From Hyphodiscus hymeniophilus (lineage: Eukaryota > Ascomycota > Leotiomycetes > Helotiales > Hyphodiscaceae), in contig VNKQ01000009.1 of assembly GCA_016508695.1 (NCBI GenBank), forward strand, positions 1,116,001-1,180,000: 64,000 nucleotides of DNA, written 5' to 3'. Of the stretch, positions 35,193 through 45,174 are shown in pieces. The translations under genes were made by a program, and so were the position numbers. The notes beneath the pieces are model-generated. The model ran no database searches. It was not told the origin of the DNA and saw only the letters and a list, made by a program, of their open reading frames with translations. The number at the start of each line of letters is the position of its first letter. Position 1 is the first letter of the stretch.

Positions 35193-36051
35193 CTATTGGG
35201 TTTTCTCTTGAGCGACGATTTCGATGATATTAGGAAGCGGGAGTTATTTCCAACCAGGGTCGCATTATAACATGGTTCGAGGATATCATGTTGGCATCTG
35301 TAGGGCATTCAGAGCGGAGGGCAGGGATATGGTTGTTCGATTATATGAATAGTTTGGGCAACTCAAACAAAGATATTATAACTATCAGGCTGTTTGATCA
35401 TGCCTCAGTCGTATTGACACGTTCAAGGTCCAGAAATTGTCCTTTTGAATCCGTCCTTCATTCATCAAACCACTTGACCGGTGAGTCCGCCAACACGGTA
35501 CTGTCCCTAACGAGCAGGAGCGGCACCATCTGCTCAGTCTGCTTCGATTTGCTGCGGCCTGAACGAGCCCTAAAAGAAAGAGGACGTCGAGAATGATGGT
35601 TCACCCACAGATATTGTAGCAAGTGCAAAATTTTGGTATTTAGGGGAAGACGAACTCCAAGGCATGGAGGTAACAGCAGTGCAAGAGCACGGCGGCCTAA
35701 TATCACCCTTTTTGGATTGATGGAAGTTATACTTTCGTACCTTCCCATCTCATTACGACCGAGCAAGTCTCTGGTCCAGATTCCTCTTCCTCCAATTCGT
35801 TCGAATGTGTATATCGAATGCCGCAAGGCTGTGTAGGTACAGTTGTCGAAGTGCAGCGGACAAATGCGAGTCCGAGCTGCAGAATCGACGACGTCATGCA
35901 AGGTTCGAGAACATGCAAGGCTACCTCCGCCTTACGCATGAAAGACTTCAAAAGGAACACGTTCGACTTCACTATTCTTTTATATTTAAATGAATAATCA
36001 TCTCTCATATTCGAAACCGAGCCAACTGTTCAACTGCTCAATTCGTCAAAC
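35193..36051. other. Intergenic region, no gene seen
   Basis: About 860 bases between two plus-strand genes. Open frames on both strands look random. Confidence 0.5.
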
Positions 36052-37295
36052 ATGACACTCCTCTCATCCCTTCTCCATCTCACAAACTTCAGGAACCCCT
36101 TCCTCCGCACCCTCATACCGTCTGTCTCAGCAGCATTCGCAATCCAGACTGCAGTTGCAATCCCCTCGATTCTCGCACAATCAGAGCGGTTCTATGATCT
36201 CTCAGGCTCCCTTACCTACCTGTCCGTCACGGCGCTATCGCTGTATCTCCCCACGCTCCGAGCGCGTGCTTCCTTAGCAGGAGGTATCAAGCCCGCTTGG
36301 CCAAGCCTGCTAGATGCCCTGAAGGGTGGTGCTGGAGCAGGAGCAAATGCCTTGAATTGGAGACAGGTTGTCTTGAGTACTGCTGTTGCAGTTTGGGCCA
36401 CTAGACGTACGTTGGTACCCAGATCAATCCCTTGTCATTTTCAATTGAAAAATCACGACTTGAGCTTTGGATTTTGAACATTGAGCTGGGGCAATACTGA
36501 TGAGAAATAGTGGGATCTTACCTCTTCCAGCGTGTTCTCTCAGATGGGAAGGATTCCCGCTTCGACGAGATCAAAAAGTCACCTCCGAAATTCCTCGTTG
36601 CATTCATGGCCCAAGCTACCTGGGTTTCCCTCTGTCTCATGCCTGTCCTGGCTATCAACTCTATCCCACACGCAGCACTTGCTACTCTACCCCTCCTCAA
36701 AACTACCGATGTCCTCGGACTTCTCCTGTTTCTAGGAGGCCTGAGCTTTGAGGTTGCGGCGGACAGGCAGAAGGATGGTTGGGTTCAGGAGAAGAAGAGG
36801 AAAGAGCATGATGAAGACTTCTTGACGAGGGGTCTGTGGAGTAAGAGCAGGCATCCGAATTATTTTGGGGAGAGCACGCTCTGGACGGGCATTGCGACTG
36901 TGGCGGGAGGTATCCTGGTGGGGAACGTTGGACAGGTGGGTATGGGGCTGGCTGGTACTAATTATGGGAGGATTCTTGGTTTGGGAAGTGAGTGATTATC
37001 TCGTTCTATTTGTTTTGATGAGAGAATGTTCGAGTGCTTTTTGAAAAAGGTCTCTCTCAAGCGAGACTCTTTTGGGTTGTAGGAGGTCTTTCTTAAAAAT
37101 TCTCCGTATTTTTGATTGAGCACGCTGACACAACAACCTTTAGTGGCAGCTGTGAGTCCGGCTTTTGTAACCTTCTTGTTGTTGAAGGTTAGTGGAGTGC
37201 CAATGAGTGAGAAGAAGTATGATGAGCGCTACGGGAACAGAAAGGATTATCAGGAATGGAAGAAGAACACGCCTATGTTCATTCCAAAGCTCTGA
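36052..37295 (+). CDS. DUF1295 membrane protein (steroid 5-alpha-reductase-like fold)
   Basis: Multi-spanning membrane protein of the DUF1295 family, related in fold to steroid and sterol reductases; activity unknown in fungi. Model: exons 36052-36406, 36511-36987 and 37144-37295, 327 aa; introns of 104 and 156 nt. At least six hydrophobic stretches are visible. The C-terminal half contains LGLLLFLGGLSFEVAADRQK, then GLWSKSRHPNYFGES, the signature loop that in related reductases binds NADPH, and ends VPMSEKKYDERYGNRKDYQEWKKNTPMFIPKL in the genome. The 156-nt second intron contains a weak C/D-box-like arrangement discussed in the findings. Confidence 0.9.
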
Positions 37296-37503
37296 ACAGC
37301 GGTCGAGCCTAGCTGTACAAATAGTTAGCTCTACTCCTCTTGTGACGTTAGCTTGATAGAAAAGAAAACATAGAATGGCGGTTTTGTGGTGATGAGTATT
37401 TTCATTACTATCAAATTCCCAATAACTTGCTAATAACATACTCCTCCTGATGCATTGACAATCTGAGAGACTTGATCCAACACGAATACCAACTATCCGC
37501 CAC

Positions 37504-38645
37504 CTAATTGTGGAATGATTTGACCTTCTCCATCTCATCGTAGCTACCCATAAAAATGCCCGATCTGTCGTGAATAGACTCTGGCACAACTTCCATCATC
37601 CGCTGCATTTTGCTGTTCAATGCTTGGCCACCAGCTACCATTACGTTAGCGAGACTCTCTCGTATTTCAACAGAAGCAGAGAAAATCACTCACCATTCTC
37701 AAACACCATAGCCATAGGCGCACACTCGTACAGAATTCTCAGCTTCCCTTTCGGACTCTTCTTATCTGCCGGATACGCAAAGATACCTCCGTACAGCAGC
37801 GTTCGATACGCATCAGCGACCATGGAACCAATATATCTCGCACTATAAGGCTTTCCGCCCTCGGTCGCGGGGTACTTCAACGAGTTGAAATACGCCTTTG
37901 TGCTGTCCTCCCAATAAAGGGAATTGCCCTCGTTGACCGAGTATATCGCACGCTGCTTCGGCATCTTCATGTCAGGATGCGTAAGGATGAACTCGCCCAG
38001 CGCATTATCCATAGTAAAGCCGTTGACAGAACCGCCCTTCATCGTGATGACCAGCTGCGCCGAAGCGCCGTACATTGTGAACCCGGCAGCAATGAGTTCC
38101 GTGCCTGGCTTCAACAGATCCTCCTTCGTTCCCGTCGAGCCCTCGGGCAGCTTGTGGATGCCAAAGATCGTACCCACTGAGACCCCGGCGTCGAGATTCG
38201 AGGATCCGTCGATGGGATCGCAGGCAACGGCATAGCGGGCGCCTTTGTGCTCGGGGAAGTATATGGCTTCGTCTTCCTCTTCCGAGACGAGGACGGCGCA
38301 CTTCCCGGACGAGCGCATGGCGGCTATGAACAGGTCATTGCCGATTACGTCGAGTTTCTTCTGGTCATCGCCCGTGATGTTGGAGGAGCCTGCGAGACCA
38401 GTGAGGTTTATGAGCGTTGCGCGGCGGATGTAGTAGGCTATGGATTTGAAGGAGAATTGGAGAGCGTGGCAGAGCAGTCTTGCGGATTTTGTTAGTTGGA
38501 ACTCCAGACTTCAAGTGCTTTTCGGAACATACGTGAAATCTCCCGTTGCTTCTTTGTGCTTGGCTTGTTCTTCTGTTAGGAAGCGCGTGAGTGTCACGAT
38601 ATCTGTGTTGATCTTCTCGTTCTGGACGGGGACGGCTGCTGCCAT
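37504..38645 (-). CDS. FBP1: Fructose-1,6-bisphosphatase
   Basis: Gluconeogenic enzyme that converts fructose 1,6-bisphosphate to fructose 6-phosphate in the cytosol. Model: exons 38645-38533, 38478-37694 and 37634-37504, 342 aa; introns of 54 and 59 nt. Start MAAAVPVQNEKINTDIVTLTR. Metal-binding residues appear in VSEEEDEAIYF and the signature CDPIDGSSNLD. Substrate-binding features follow in ARYIGSMVADAYRTLLYGGIFAYP, then KGKLRILYECAPMAMVFENG. The last exon encodes ALNSKMQRMMEVVPESIHDRS, the conserved end. Length is typical. It is divergently placed from the snoRNA host-like unit to its right. Confidence 0.97.
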
Positions 38646-39600
38646 GATGATGGTTACGAGATGTTGGAATGGGGGGAAAGTGGAGGTAGAAGATGGCAGA
38701 GAGGCACGAAAGTATTTCAATTGACGTCTGGGCGTTGATTCAAGCTGGACCTCGGGTTTATGCGGAGACGGAAGCTGCTTGTATGAAGCTTCGGACGGAT
38801 TGGAATGCGAGAGAGCCTAAGGTAGACAGTGAGGGAATAACGGGTCGAGGGGTAAATATTGCAATTTCACCAGATATCTTGGAGAAGAGAGGAAAGGAGG
38901 AGGGAAAGGAAGAGGAGATGGACTTCTCTAATAGTAACCCAAGATGACTATGCACCCCTTGAACGGGCACATCGTCATAAAGACCACTCTGGCTATCCCC
39001 TACCTACGTTATTAGTTGCTCAAACCCACGATCCCATCCCATCCCATCCAATTCAAACCGCCCCGCGTCGGATGCTGGTCGCCAGCCCCGCGCTAAATGA
39101 CTGTTGCCGGGCACGGGAAGAGAAGGGACAGGGCCACACGGAGAAATGGGGGAGGACGGGACTTCTGGCACAACAGGGGACAATGGAGGCGACATGAGGG
39201 AGAGGATAAGCAATTACTGAGCGACCGAGCATAATGGAGCGTCAGTCGAAGAAGACACTCGACAGTCGAGAACAATCAACCCATACCACATATCATCCAT
39301 CACCAAGCCAGTGGAAAGTAAGCAGGAGTATGGGATTATGAAGATCCAGTACCTTACTGTACGGGTGAAGTCGGAGTGCTACTTACTGTGCAAACACTAA
39401 GCTGCCGCCCCAGCTGGATTGCCAGCTACAGCCGCATCGATGATTCCTTGTTCCTTCCACGTCGTGCCTGAATCTCCAGGCCCGTAAGATGGAGACGAAG
39501 CCAAGGTCACGTGCTAGATATGCTATCCCATTTGCGACCTAGTGTGGACGGATGGATGGCGCTAATGAGCACCAACCATTTGCTGAAAATATCGTGAGCT
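38646..39600. other. FBP1 promoter and upstream region of the snoRNA host-like unit
   Basis: About 950 bases with no coding support. A CATCC-type simple repeat lies near 39031-39050. The transcription start of the host unit is not visible and was placed near 39600 only because its first splice donor is at 39706. Confidence 0.45.
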
Positions 39601-39740
39601 TCTTTTCTTCGAGCTTTCGCCTTCAAACCAACACTTCCGCCATGTGAGCAACCATAACAGCGCTGCCTTGCGCAGCCCGAAACTCAGTCTGTTTACCCAG
39701 CAATGGTAAGAACTGCAAGCTCTCATGTCCCCTCTTCTTT

Positions 39741-39821
39741 ATGATGACAAAACATACAACCGCAAACTAGAGTCTTTGAGAAGGTTACCCTTTTATGAAA
39801 CTTTTGTTCACGTCAGTCTGA
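39741..39821 (+). ncRNA. Box C/D snoRNA candidate 1
   Basis: Box C ATGATGA at 39741-39747, box D CTGA at 39818-39821, 81 nt; lies 35 nt from the donor, with 73 nt to the acceptor. An internal TTGA after CAAACTAGAGTCT acts as a possible box D'. CAAACTAGAGTC is complementary to GACTCTAGTTTG of 25S rRNA as I remember it, 12 pairs. The fifth base before D' faces a U, as the guide rule requires. Confidence 0.75.
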
Positions 39822-40020
39822 ACATGGAGTCCATTCCTCACTGCCCTGCATACACACTCTCTCTTGTCGAGTCTATGCTAACCGTGGCCCCCAGATAGAA
39901 GAGACTTGTCCCCAATCCCGATTCATGATTTTCGGTGAACAATTCGGCGAATTCTTCCAATATCCGCCCACCCTGACCGTAAGCTTCTCATACCTTCCAT
40001 CCCTCGACCACACAACTGCT

Positions 40021-40099
40021 ATGATGATCATCGTGCTTTGCACGCTGGAAATTACCGACTGAGACATTTGTCTTTGACGACAAAAAAGGCTGATTCTGA
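40021..40099 (+). ncRNA. Box C/D snoRNA candidate 2
   Basis: Box C ATGATGA at 40021-40027, D' CTGA at 40059-40062, C'-like TGACGA at 40075-40080, box D CTGA at 40096-40099; 79 nt. The D' guide GCTGGAAATTACCG matches the complement of the conserved 18S CGGTAATTCCAGC except for one extra A. The fifth base before D' faces a U in that pairing. Confidence 0.75.
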
Positions 40100-40252
40100 G
40101 CTACAACACCATCATCCCAACTCATGCCATCTTTTTCCAAAGACTTTGCTAACAAGCAAAAGCACAGAGAATTGCATGAAGATGGTGAGACAGAGGCCTA
40201 GCTATGATGGTACGTTCATAATCTCTGCGCTTCCCACTTTCACGACTGCCAA

Positions 40253-40332
40253 ATGATGAATGGCACTGGGCTCCGACCATACATGAAAGGATATGCCATT
40301 TTGCGGCAGGCCTAGAAAACCTCGCCCACTGA
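40253..40332 (+). ncRNA. Box C/D snoRNA candidate 3
   Basis: Box C ATGATGA at 40253-40259 and box D CTGA at 40329-40332, 80 nt. CAA just before box C pairs with TTG just after box D, forming a short terminal stem. The guide before D ends CTCGCCCA; I do not recognise its target. Confidence 0.72.
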
Positions 40333-40618
40333 TTGAAGTCTCATATGCTTCACTAACTATTGTGTTACGGGTTGGAATATAGATTGCTAATGGCAAATCA
40401 GCTTCTCTAGAGCTCAGAGCACGTAAAACGCGAAAACTCTGCTGGCCATCACAGACACTTCTTCATTCTCTACAAAATCCCGATCAGAACATCAGTATCG
40501 CCAGGAGACTCTTCTTCGCCCGCACGTTTTTCTGACGGTCAAATTGGGGGGATGCATTGTCAAAAGAATATTTACTTGACAAGGTAATTCCTACTTTTCT
40601 GTTACTACACTCCATCAC

Positions 40619-40699
40619 ATGATGAGCATTTTAGATGACGAGTCTGATCCGGGTAACCGATGTTGACACAAATCAAATTAAACCATTCATGCCTACTGA
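40619..40699 (+). ncRNA. Box C/D snoRNA candidate 4
   Basis: Box C ATGATGA at 40619-40625, D' CTGA at 40644-40647, box D CTGA at 40696-40699; 81 nt. The guide before D contains CCATTCATGC, complementary to GCATGAATGG of the conserved 25S segment, 10 pairs by memory, with TTAA continuing after one mismatch. Confidence 0.75.
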
Positions 40700-40928
40700 C
40701 ATTGTTTTTCCCTCGCACAATTATCAACACTTTACTTGATTGGGCGTTTGCTAATGCGAAACTTTCAGGACACAGATTGCGGGATTAGCTACCCTTCGCT
40801 GCAGCCGCTACGCATCTCAATATACCACTCTGGAGATAGTGAAAGTGGGAGTGGAGACTGGCTACTGATTAGATGATCGTGATAGGTATGTCGTCGCCTA
40901 CCTACACCTTCTACATCTGTCAAGCATT

Positions 40929-41000
40929 ATGATGATCTTGACCGACAAATGACAAGCATATGTCCAAGCCTCACGGCGTTGACGAGACTGTCTTGACTGA
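40929..41000 (+). ncRNA. Box C/D snoRNA candidate 5
   Basis: Box C ATGATGA at 40929-40935 and box D CTGA at 40997-41000, 72 nt, with a C'-like TTGACGA near 40979. A five-base terminal stem is visible: AGCAT before box C and ATGCT after box D. The target of the guide GAGACTGTCTTGA is not recognised. Confidence 0.75.
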
Positions 41001-41242
41001 ACATGCTCCCTTGTGCACATTATTTGGCTGTCTTCTAAGAACTTCGCTAACAAGACCATGATTAGTTCTGAAAGTCGACGTCCTTTGGAACCTCGACGAG
41101 CATCTGAATCACTTTCATAGAAGTGCGCAATTTGGCTCCGAGTATCTATGTGTCTCGACTATTCAAGTGCTCGTTACCTACAAACTATTATACGTATGTT
41201 CAAGTACTTTTCTTATTCTCTCTTTTGCTCTTTCTCTCTTAC

Positions 41243-41325
41243 ATGATGATCAATTTTATCACGACGGTCAACATAGCCACACGTTGGTATTGATGATATT
41301 GCCTTTGACAAGGCTTTAGATCTGA
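41243..41325 (+). ncRNA. Box C/D snoRNA candidate 6
   Basis: Box C ATGATGA at 41243-41249, an internal TGATGA at 41291-41296 that could be C', and box D CTGA at 41322-41325; 83 nt, 65 nt before the acceptor. A second CTGA at 41377-41380 is too close to the acceptor. Target unknown. Confidence 0.68.
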
Positions 41326-41400
41326 TACTCCCTTTGAACATATCTTTGTTTTTTGGTTTGAATGAGAAGTTCTCTGCTGACCTTCTCAAGCCTCAGTGAA

Positions 41401-42338
41401 TCAATTATGGCTTCTAGGAAGATTCATATCAAGCGCTCGTCTTCTATCTGGACTTGAAGGTCTTTGGAATGCTGAGTCTCGACCGGTCGTCAGAATGGAC
41501 TCAGAATCATGTCTAGATAGTCATGTGACATCCGATGAACATGGTGGGAAGTAGCCCCTACCTTAGATTGTTCAGAATTTCGAGGATATTTCAACTATCT
41601 GAAATACCCATCAATTACTTTTCGTCAGTCAATCAGTGCTGGAGGCCAGTAAGAAGGCAATAACCGAGGTGGATCTTCCCAAAACCTAGCTCTTCCAGCC
41701 AAAGGGGGCGTCATCCTTCCTCGGCTAAGATATTGGGGATGTTTCCTCTACCAGACTTTTCAGGCCTTGCGGGTGGATCGCAGCTTGTTTTTCAGGACGA
41801 TGTGTGATTGCTCCGCTTATGCTTGAGACATGAAAAGCGACATCTAAGTAGTGTGGATTATTGATAGATATACATGAACTAAGCTGTCTCAGACATTATC
41901 TTTCATGACGACCGTTGCTTGTGATACCTCGCAATATCTCGGACGTGCTTGCCATTCTTTCCTCACGACTCTTGACTCCGCCACATCAAGTCACGAGATA
42001 AAGTGCCTGAACGCCTCAAGAAGAACAAGCTTTCTGGATGAAAGCATGAAGATTTTCATTAGTTGTCTACCTATGACATCTCATCTATGATGCCCTATCT
42101 CATATCTTTACACCCTCAAACCCACAATTTAGCTCATCTATTTTCGAGAGCAGGGTATAATGCAAAGAGAGCTCGACAATCCTTCATTGCGACCAATAAA
42201 GATATCCATCTTTCTATAGATGACATATCCGCCTTTTGATGCTGTCCGCCGAAAATTACAACATGCAGTTGAAACTGGAGTCTTGAGTTGAGAACGCCGT
42301 ACGCCATTGAAGCTTCTTCTGCGTAGAGTGTAGTCGTT
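41401..42338. other. Region between the snoRNA host-like unit and the carboxypeptidase gene
   Basis: Probably the host transcript's last exon, then the carboxypeptidase 3' UTR. No further ATGATGA/CTGA unit was found. Confidence 0.45.
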
Positions 42339-44593
42339 CTATGAGAGGAAGGTGAGAAGGAGAGGTAGACCGAGTAAGAAGGTATTGGGACACAAGGTAG
42401 AGATCGCGAAAGACTTTTTGGCGGGAGATGGTGTTGCTGTAGCGGTAAATAAACCGGTGAGGACTTCTGTTGTTGTAGTTGTTGACACGGTTCCCGAGCT
42501 TGACGAGCTGGCAGCCGATGTTGAAGTCGTCGCTGGGCCGCTATAATCGGACGCAGCATCGTACAGAACACCTGCGATAATAACGCCTTCGCCATCAACG
42601 ATCTTTTGCTTCTGGTCATCCGTGCAAGTCTCAGGAATATTGCGTAGCCAGCATGTTGGTGCGGGTGAGTCGGGAAGGGAACTGGTGTGTGTTGCATTAA
42701 GAGGACCAGTGGTATTGTACACGGAAAGATCAACGGCAGCTCCCGTTGATACAGAGGTTCCAGTCATGATTCGGGCAAATACCTCAAAAGCCGTTTCGGG
42801 CTGGTAAGCTGGAACGCTGTGGCCTGCGTCGTAGATGCGTGAAAATGAAAGATTGCCGTACTGGCGCACCACACCACCGATATAGGAGGTGTTGGTGATT
42901 ATAGGAGCATAGCCTGCAGCTGGGAAGAGAGAGGAGTAGGATCCGCCTGCTTTGGATGCGACTGCCAAAGAGATGGCTTCTCCGCCGAGCCAGTTACAAA
43001 TGTAGTCTCGGTCGCCATACATAAAACCTACTCGAATACCTGAGTTCAAGAGTTGGGCAATATTTGGAACAAGGGCTTCACGTTCATAGTCTCCAGTTGA
43101 GGTGAAAGCGGTCACGACCTGGAAATTCGTCTCGGTATAATTGATAGGCGAACCAATTGCTGACTGGAGTTCGGGAGTATTGAGGTACTCGAGATAAGTG
43201 CTTGGAGGAAAGGGGTCCGGAAGGTAATGAGCAATATCATAGACACTTCGCCCAGCATCATAATATGGTTCCATCACATTACTCGTACAGCTGCTGTATG
43301 CCGCGGCGCAAATATTATTGACAAGAGAGATTTCTCCTTCGTTGTCCGGATCTTGCGTGGCGACCGCTGAACGACATTGATTTATGAGTTCCTGACAGCC
43401 TCCAGATGAATAGAAGCTTGCATTAGCCAGATTGGCTCTCGTTGGGTTTATAGCAGTAAGACCGTATGTGTTATTTATCGCCATAGCAGGATAATATGGT
43501 GCCTGGATAAGATCATCGACACAACCGTTCACTATCCCAAGTGATTGGAGTCTGATATCAATGGTACCGTTCTTGGATAAGGTACCGTTGGAGCGGCGGA
43601 GGTTCTGCTTTTCCCATAAGGTTGCAAACGCTGGGCCATATTTCCCTCCGTAGCTTTCTGCGAAGAGATGAACACCCATTGAAGAGCCATTTGAAGAGCC
43701 ATTGGTGGGGCTGTATTGTGGAAAGGCACCAAGAAAGCCTTGTAGCATGTGCCAGATAGCCATGGCAGATGTTTCCGTCGTATTCGCCGTGCTTTCGACA
43801 TTTAGAGAGCTAAAAGTGCCATTCATGAAGGTATCCGCCGGCTGCGAATTGGGGAGGGGTTGCTCGGGAGTGTAGAGATCGGAGGTAAGGAGATCGAGGG
43901 AGCAGTTTGTGGGAGTGTCATATGAGAAGCCTACTTGGTTCGGCTGAGAAAAAAATCAGCTTGGCGCTCTTGAACAACAGAAGAGCTTGTGTGCGCAGGA
44001 GAATCCAGGATCCGCTTGGAACGCTGAGAATGATTTCAAAAGCCATGACGAGTCTGTCCCAGCTGTGTAAATGATAATGCAAACGCCGTGATTCTGATCG
44101 AGGTTGCCGAACTCAATCACTCGTATCCCTTGAATCATTTCACCCCAAGAAGTTGCTTTCGGGAGGAGCGGATCTTCTTTACCTGGTCAATATAGAGGAT
44201 ATTGGACCCTCTATCCCATCCCCAGTCCCTCGCTGTAGTCCCAAACTTCCCTTCCGCAAGCTCAACAACTTCGCAGGGCCCGTTCTCGGTGAATAGTCCG
44301 ATCATGGAACTCGAGCCTGGTCCTCCATTCAACCATATCGTCAACTCTGTGGTCGGGACCCTGGCCGCAATAAACCAAAAGAATGTGTTGGTCGAGTAGT
44401 TTCCCGGTATATGAACCCATCCAGTGTACTGCTGTTGGGTTTCGAAGACGGTTTGGCAAGTGCCTGCTGGTGGTTGTTTGTAAGATATTGTGATGTTTCC
44501 ATCCACTGGAGACACAATCGTCGTCAAGTTCGAGACCGGAGGGTATTGAGCGAGCGTTGATGAAAGAAAGAGGAGGGCGAGAAGGAATTGCAT
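42339..44593 (-). CDS. Serine carboxypeptidase S1-like (peptidase S10), secreted, GPI-type
   Basis: Secreted acid carboxypeptidase that trims C-terminal residues. Model: exons 44593-44183 and 43943-42339, 671 aa; the single intron is 239 nt, the longest among the coding genes here. Signal peptide MQFLLALLFLSSTLAQ. The catalytic triad is visible: Ser in FAESYGGKYGP, Asp in MYGDRDYICNWLGG and His in YDAGHSVPAYQPE. The oxyanion region is IWLNGGPGSSSMIGLF. Many N-glycosylation sequons and several Cys support secretion. The C-terminal 60 residues are Ser/Thr-rich and end in a hydrophobic segment (TFLLGLPLLLTFLS), suggesting a GPI anchor. Confidence 0.93.
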
Positions 44594-45174
44594 GATGATT
44601 CAACCATGTTCAAACCCTCAGAAGGAGGAATGCTTGAAGAAGGAGCGGGGAGATAGCGAGAAGGGTCTTTGATGTTGGAATTCAGTGCTCACTGCTAAGC
44701 TTGATGACTGCGGAAACTAGCCCTAGCGCCCAGGGGAATGGGCTTGGTTGGGCGTCGGCGTGGCGTAAACTCGCACCCGTAGTACGTACGCATCAACTCG
44801 AAAACACTGACTGATCAATACGAAGAACATATCCATGTATGTTCAAGGATTGAGGCTCATGCAGAACGCACGCTCTTGTCGTTCCTATCAAGGAAAGGCA
44901 ATATAGCTGTGTCTCAAACTATCCGACCACCCTTGAATTATCTATCATACATGGATCTGGAACATGAGGTGTTCAGGTGAGGCTGATTTATTGCGCCAGT
45001 ACCTGTTTCATCCCGTGTGTTCCTGCAGTGGTTAGAACTTGGTAGTTCTGGCTGGGCTTAGTTTGCTTATTTTGGACGAGAAAGTCTGCCGCTCAATCTG
45101 CCCCTTTTGATGGAATAGTTTATACCAAGACCTGTCCCCCTCGATTGCGTAGGACAGACCTCGAGTCAACCAAG
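44594..45174. other. Divergent promoter region, no gene seen
   Basis: About 580 bases between the carboxypeptidase and the unknown 549-aa protein; no coding support. Confidence 0.5.

Larger units (their letters stand above)
39600..41400 (+). ncRNA. Putative snoRNA host transcript with six C/D-bearing introns
   Basis: Six predicted introns follow one another: 39706-39894, 39979-40162, 40210-40382, 40584-40768, 40886-41065 and 41194-41390 (189, 184, 173, 185, 180, 197 nt). Donors are GTAAGA, GTAAGC, GTACGT, GTAATT, GTATGT and GTATGT. Introns 1-5 show branch-like CTAAC or CTAAT motifs 15-35 nt before the AG; intron 6 has GCTGACC. Each carries one ATGATGA and one CTGA with the spacing of a C/D snoRNA. 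Exons between them are 84, 47, 201, 117 and 128 nt and show no conserved protein, so the host is probably non-coding. Both ends of the transcript are approximate. Intron-encoded C/D snoRNAs in non-coding hosts are known from filamentous ascomycetes; this locus is recognised here by structure alone. Confidence 0.75.

Noticed and set aside
39895..40583. Host-unit exons as a protein gene (FMIFGEQFGEFFQYPPTLT-like reading)
   Set aside because: Frames are open only piecewise, with no recognisable domain and a stop soon after; C/D units in the introns explain the structure better.
43956..44138. 60-codon frame inside the carboxypeptidase intron
   Set aside because: Removing the intron with standard splice sites gives the expected S10 sequence; this frame has no similarity.
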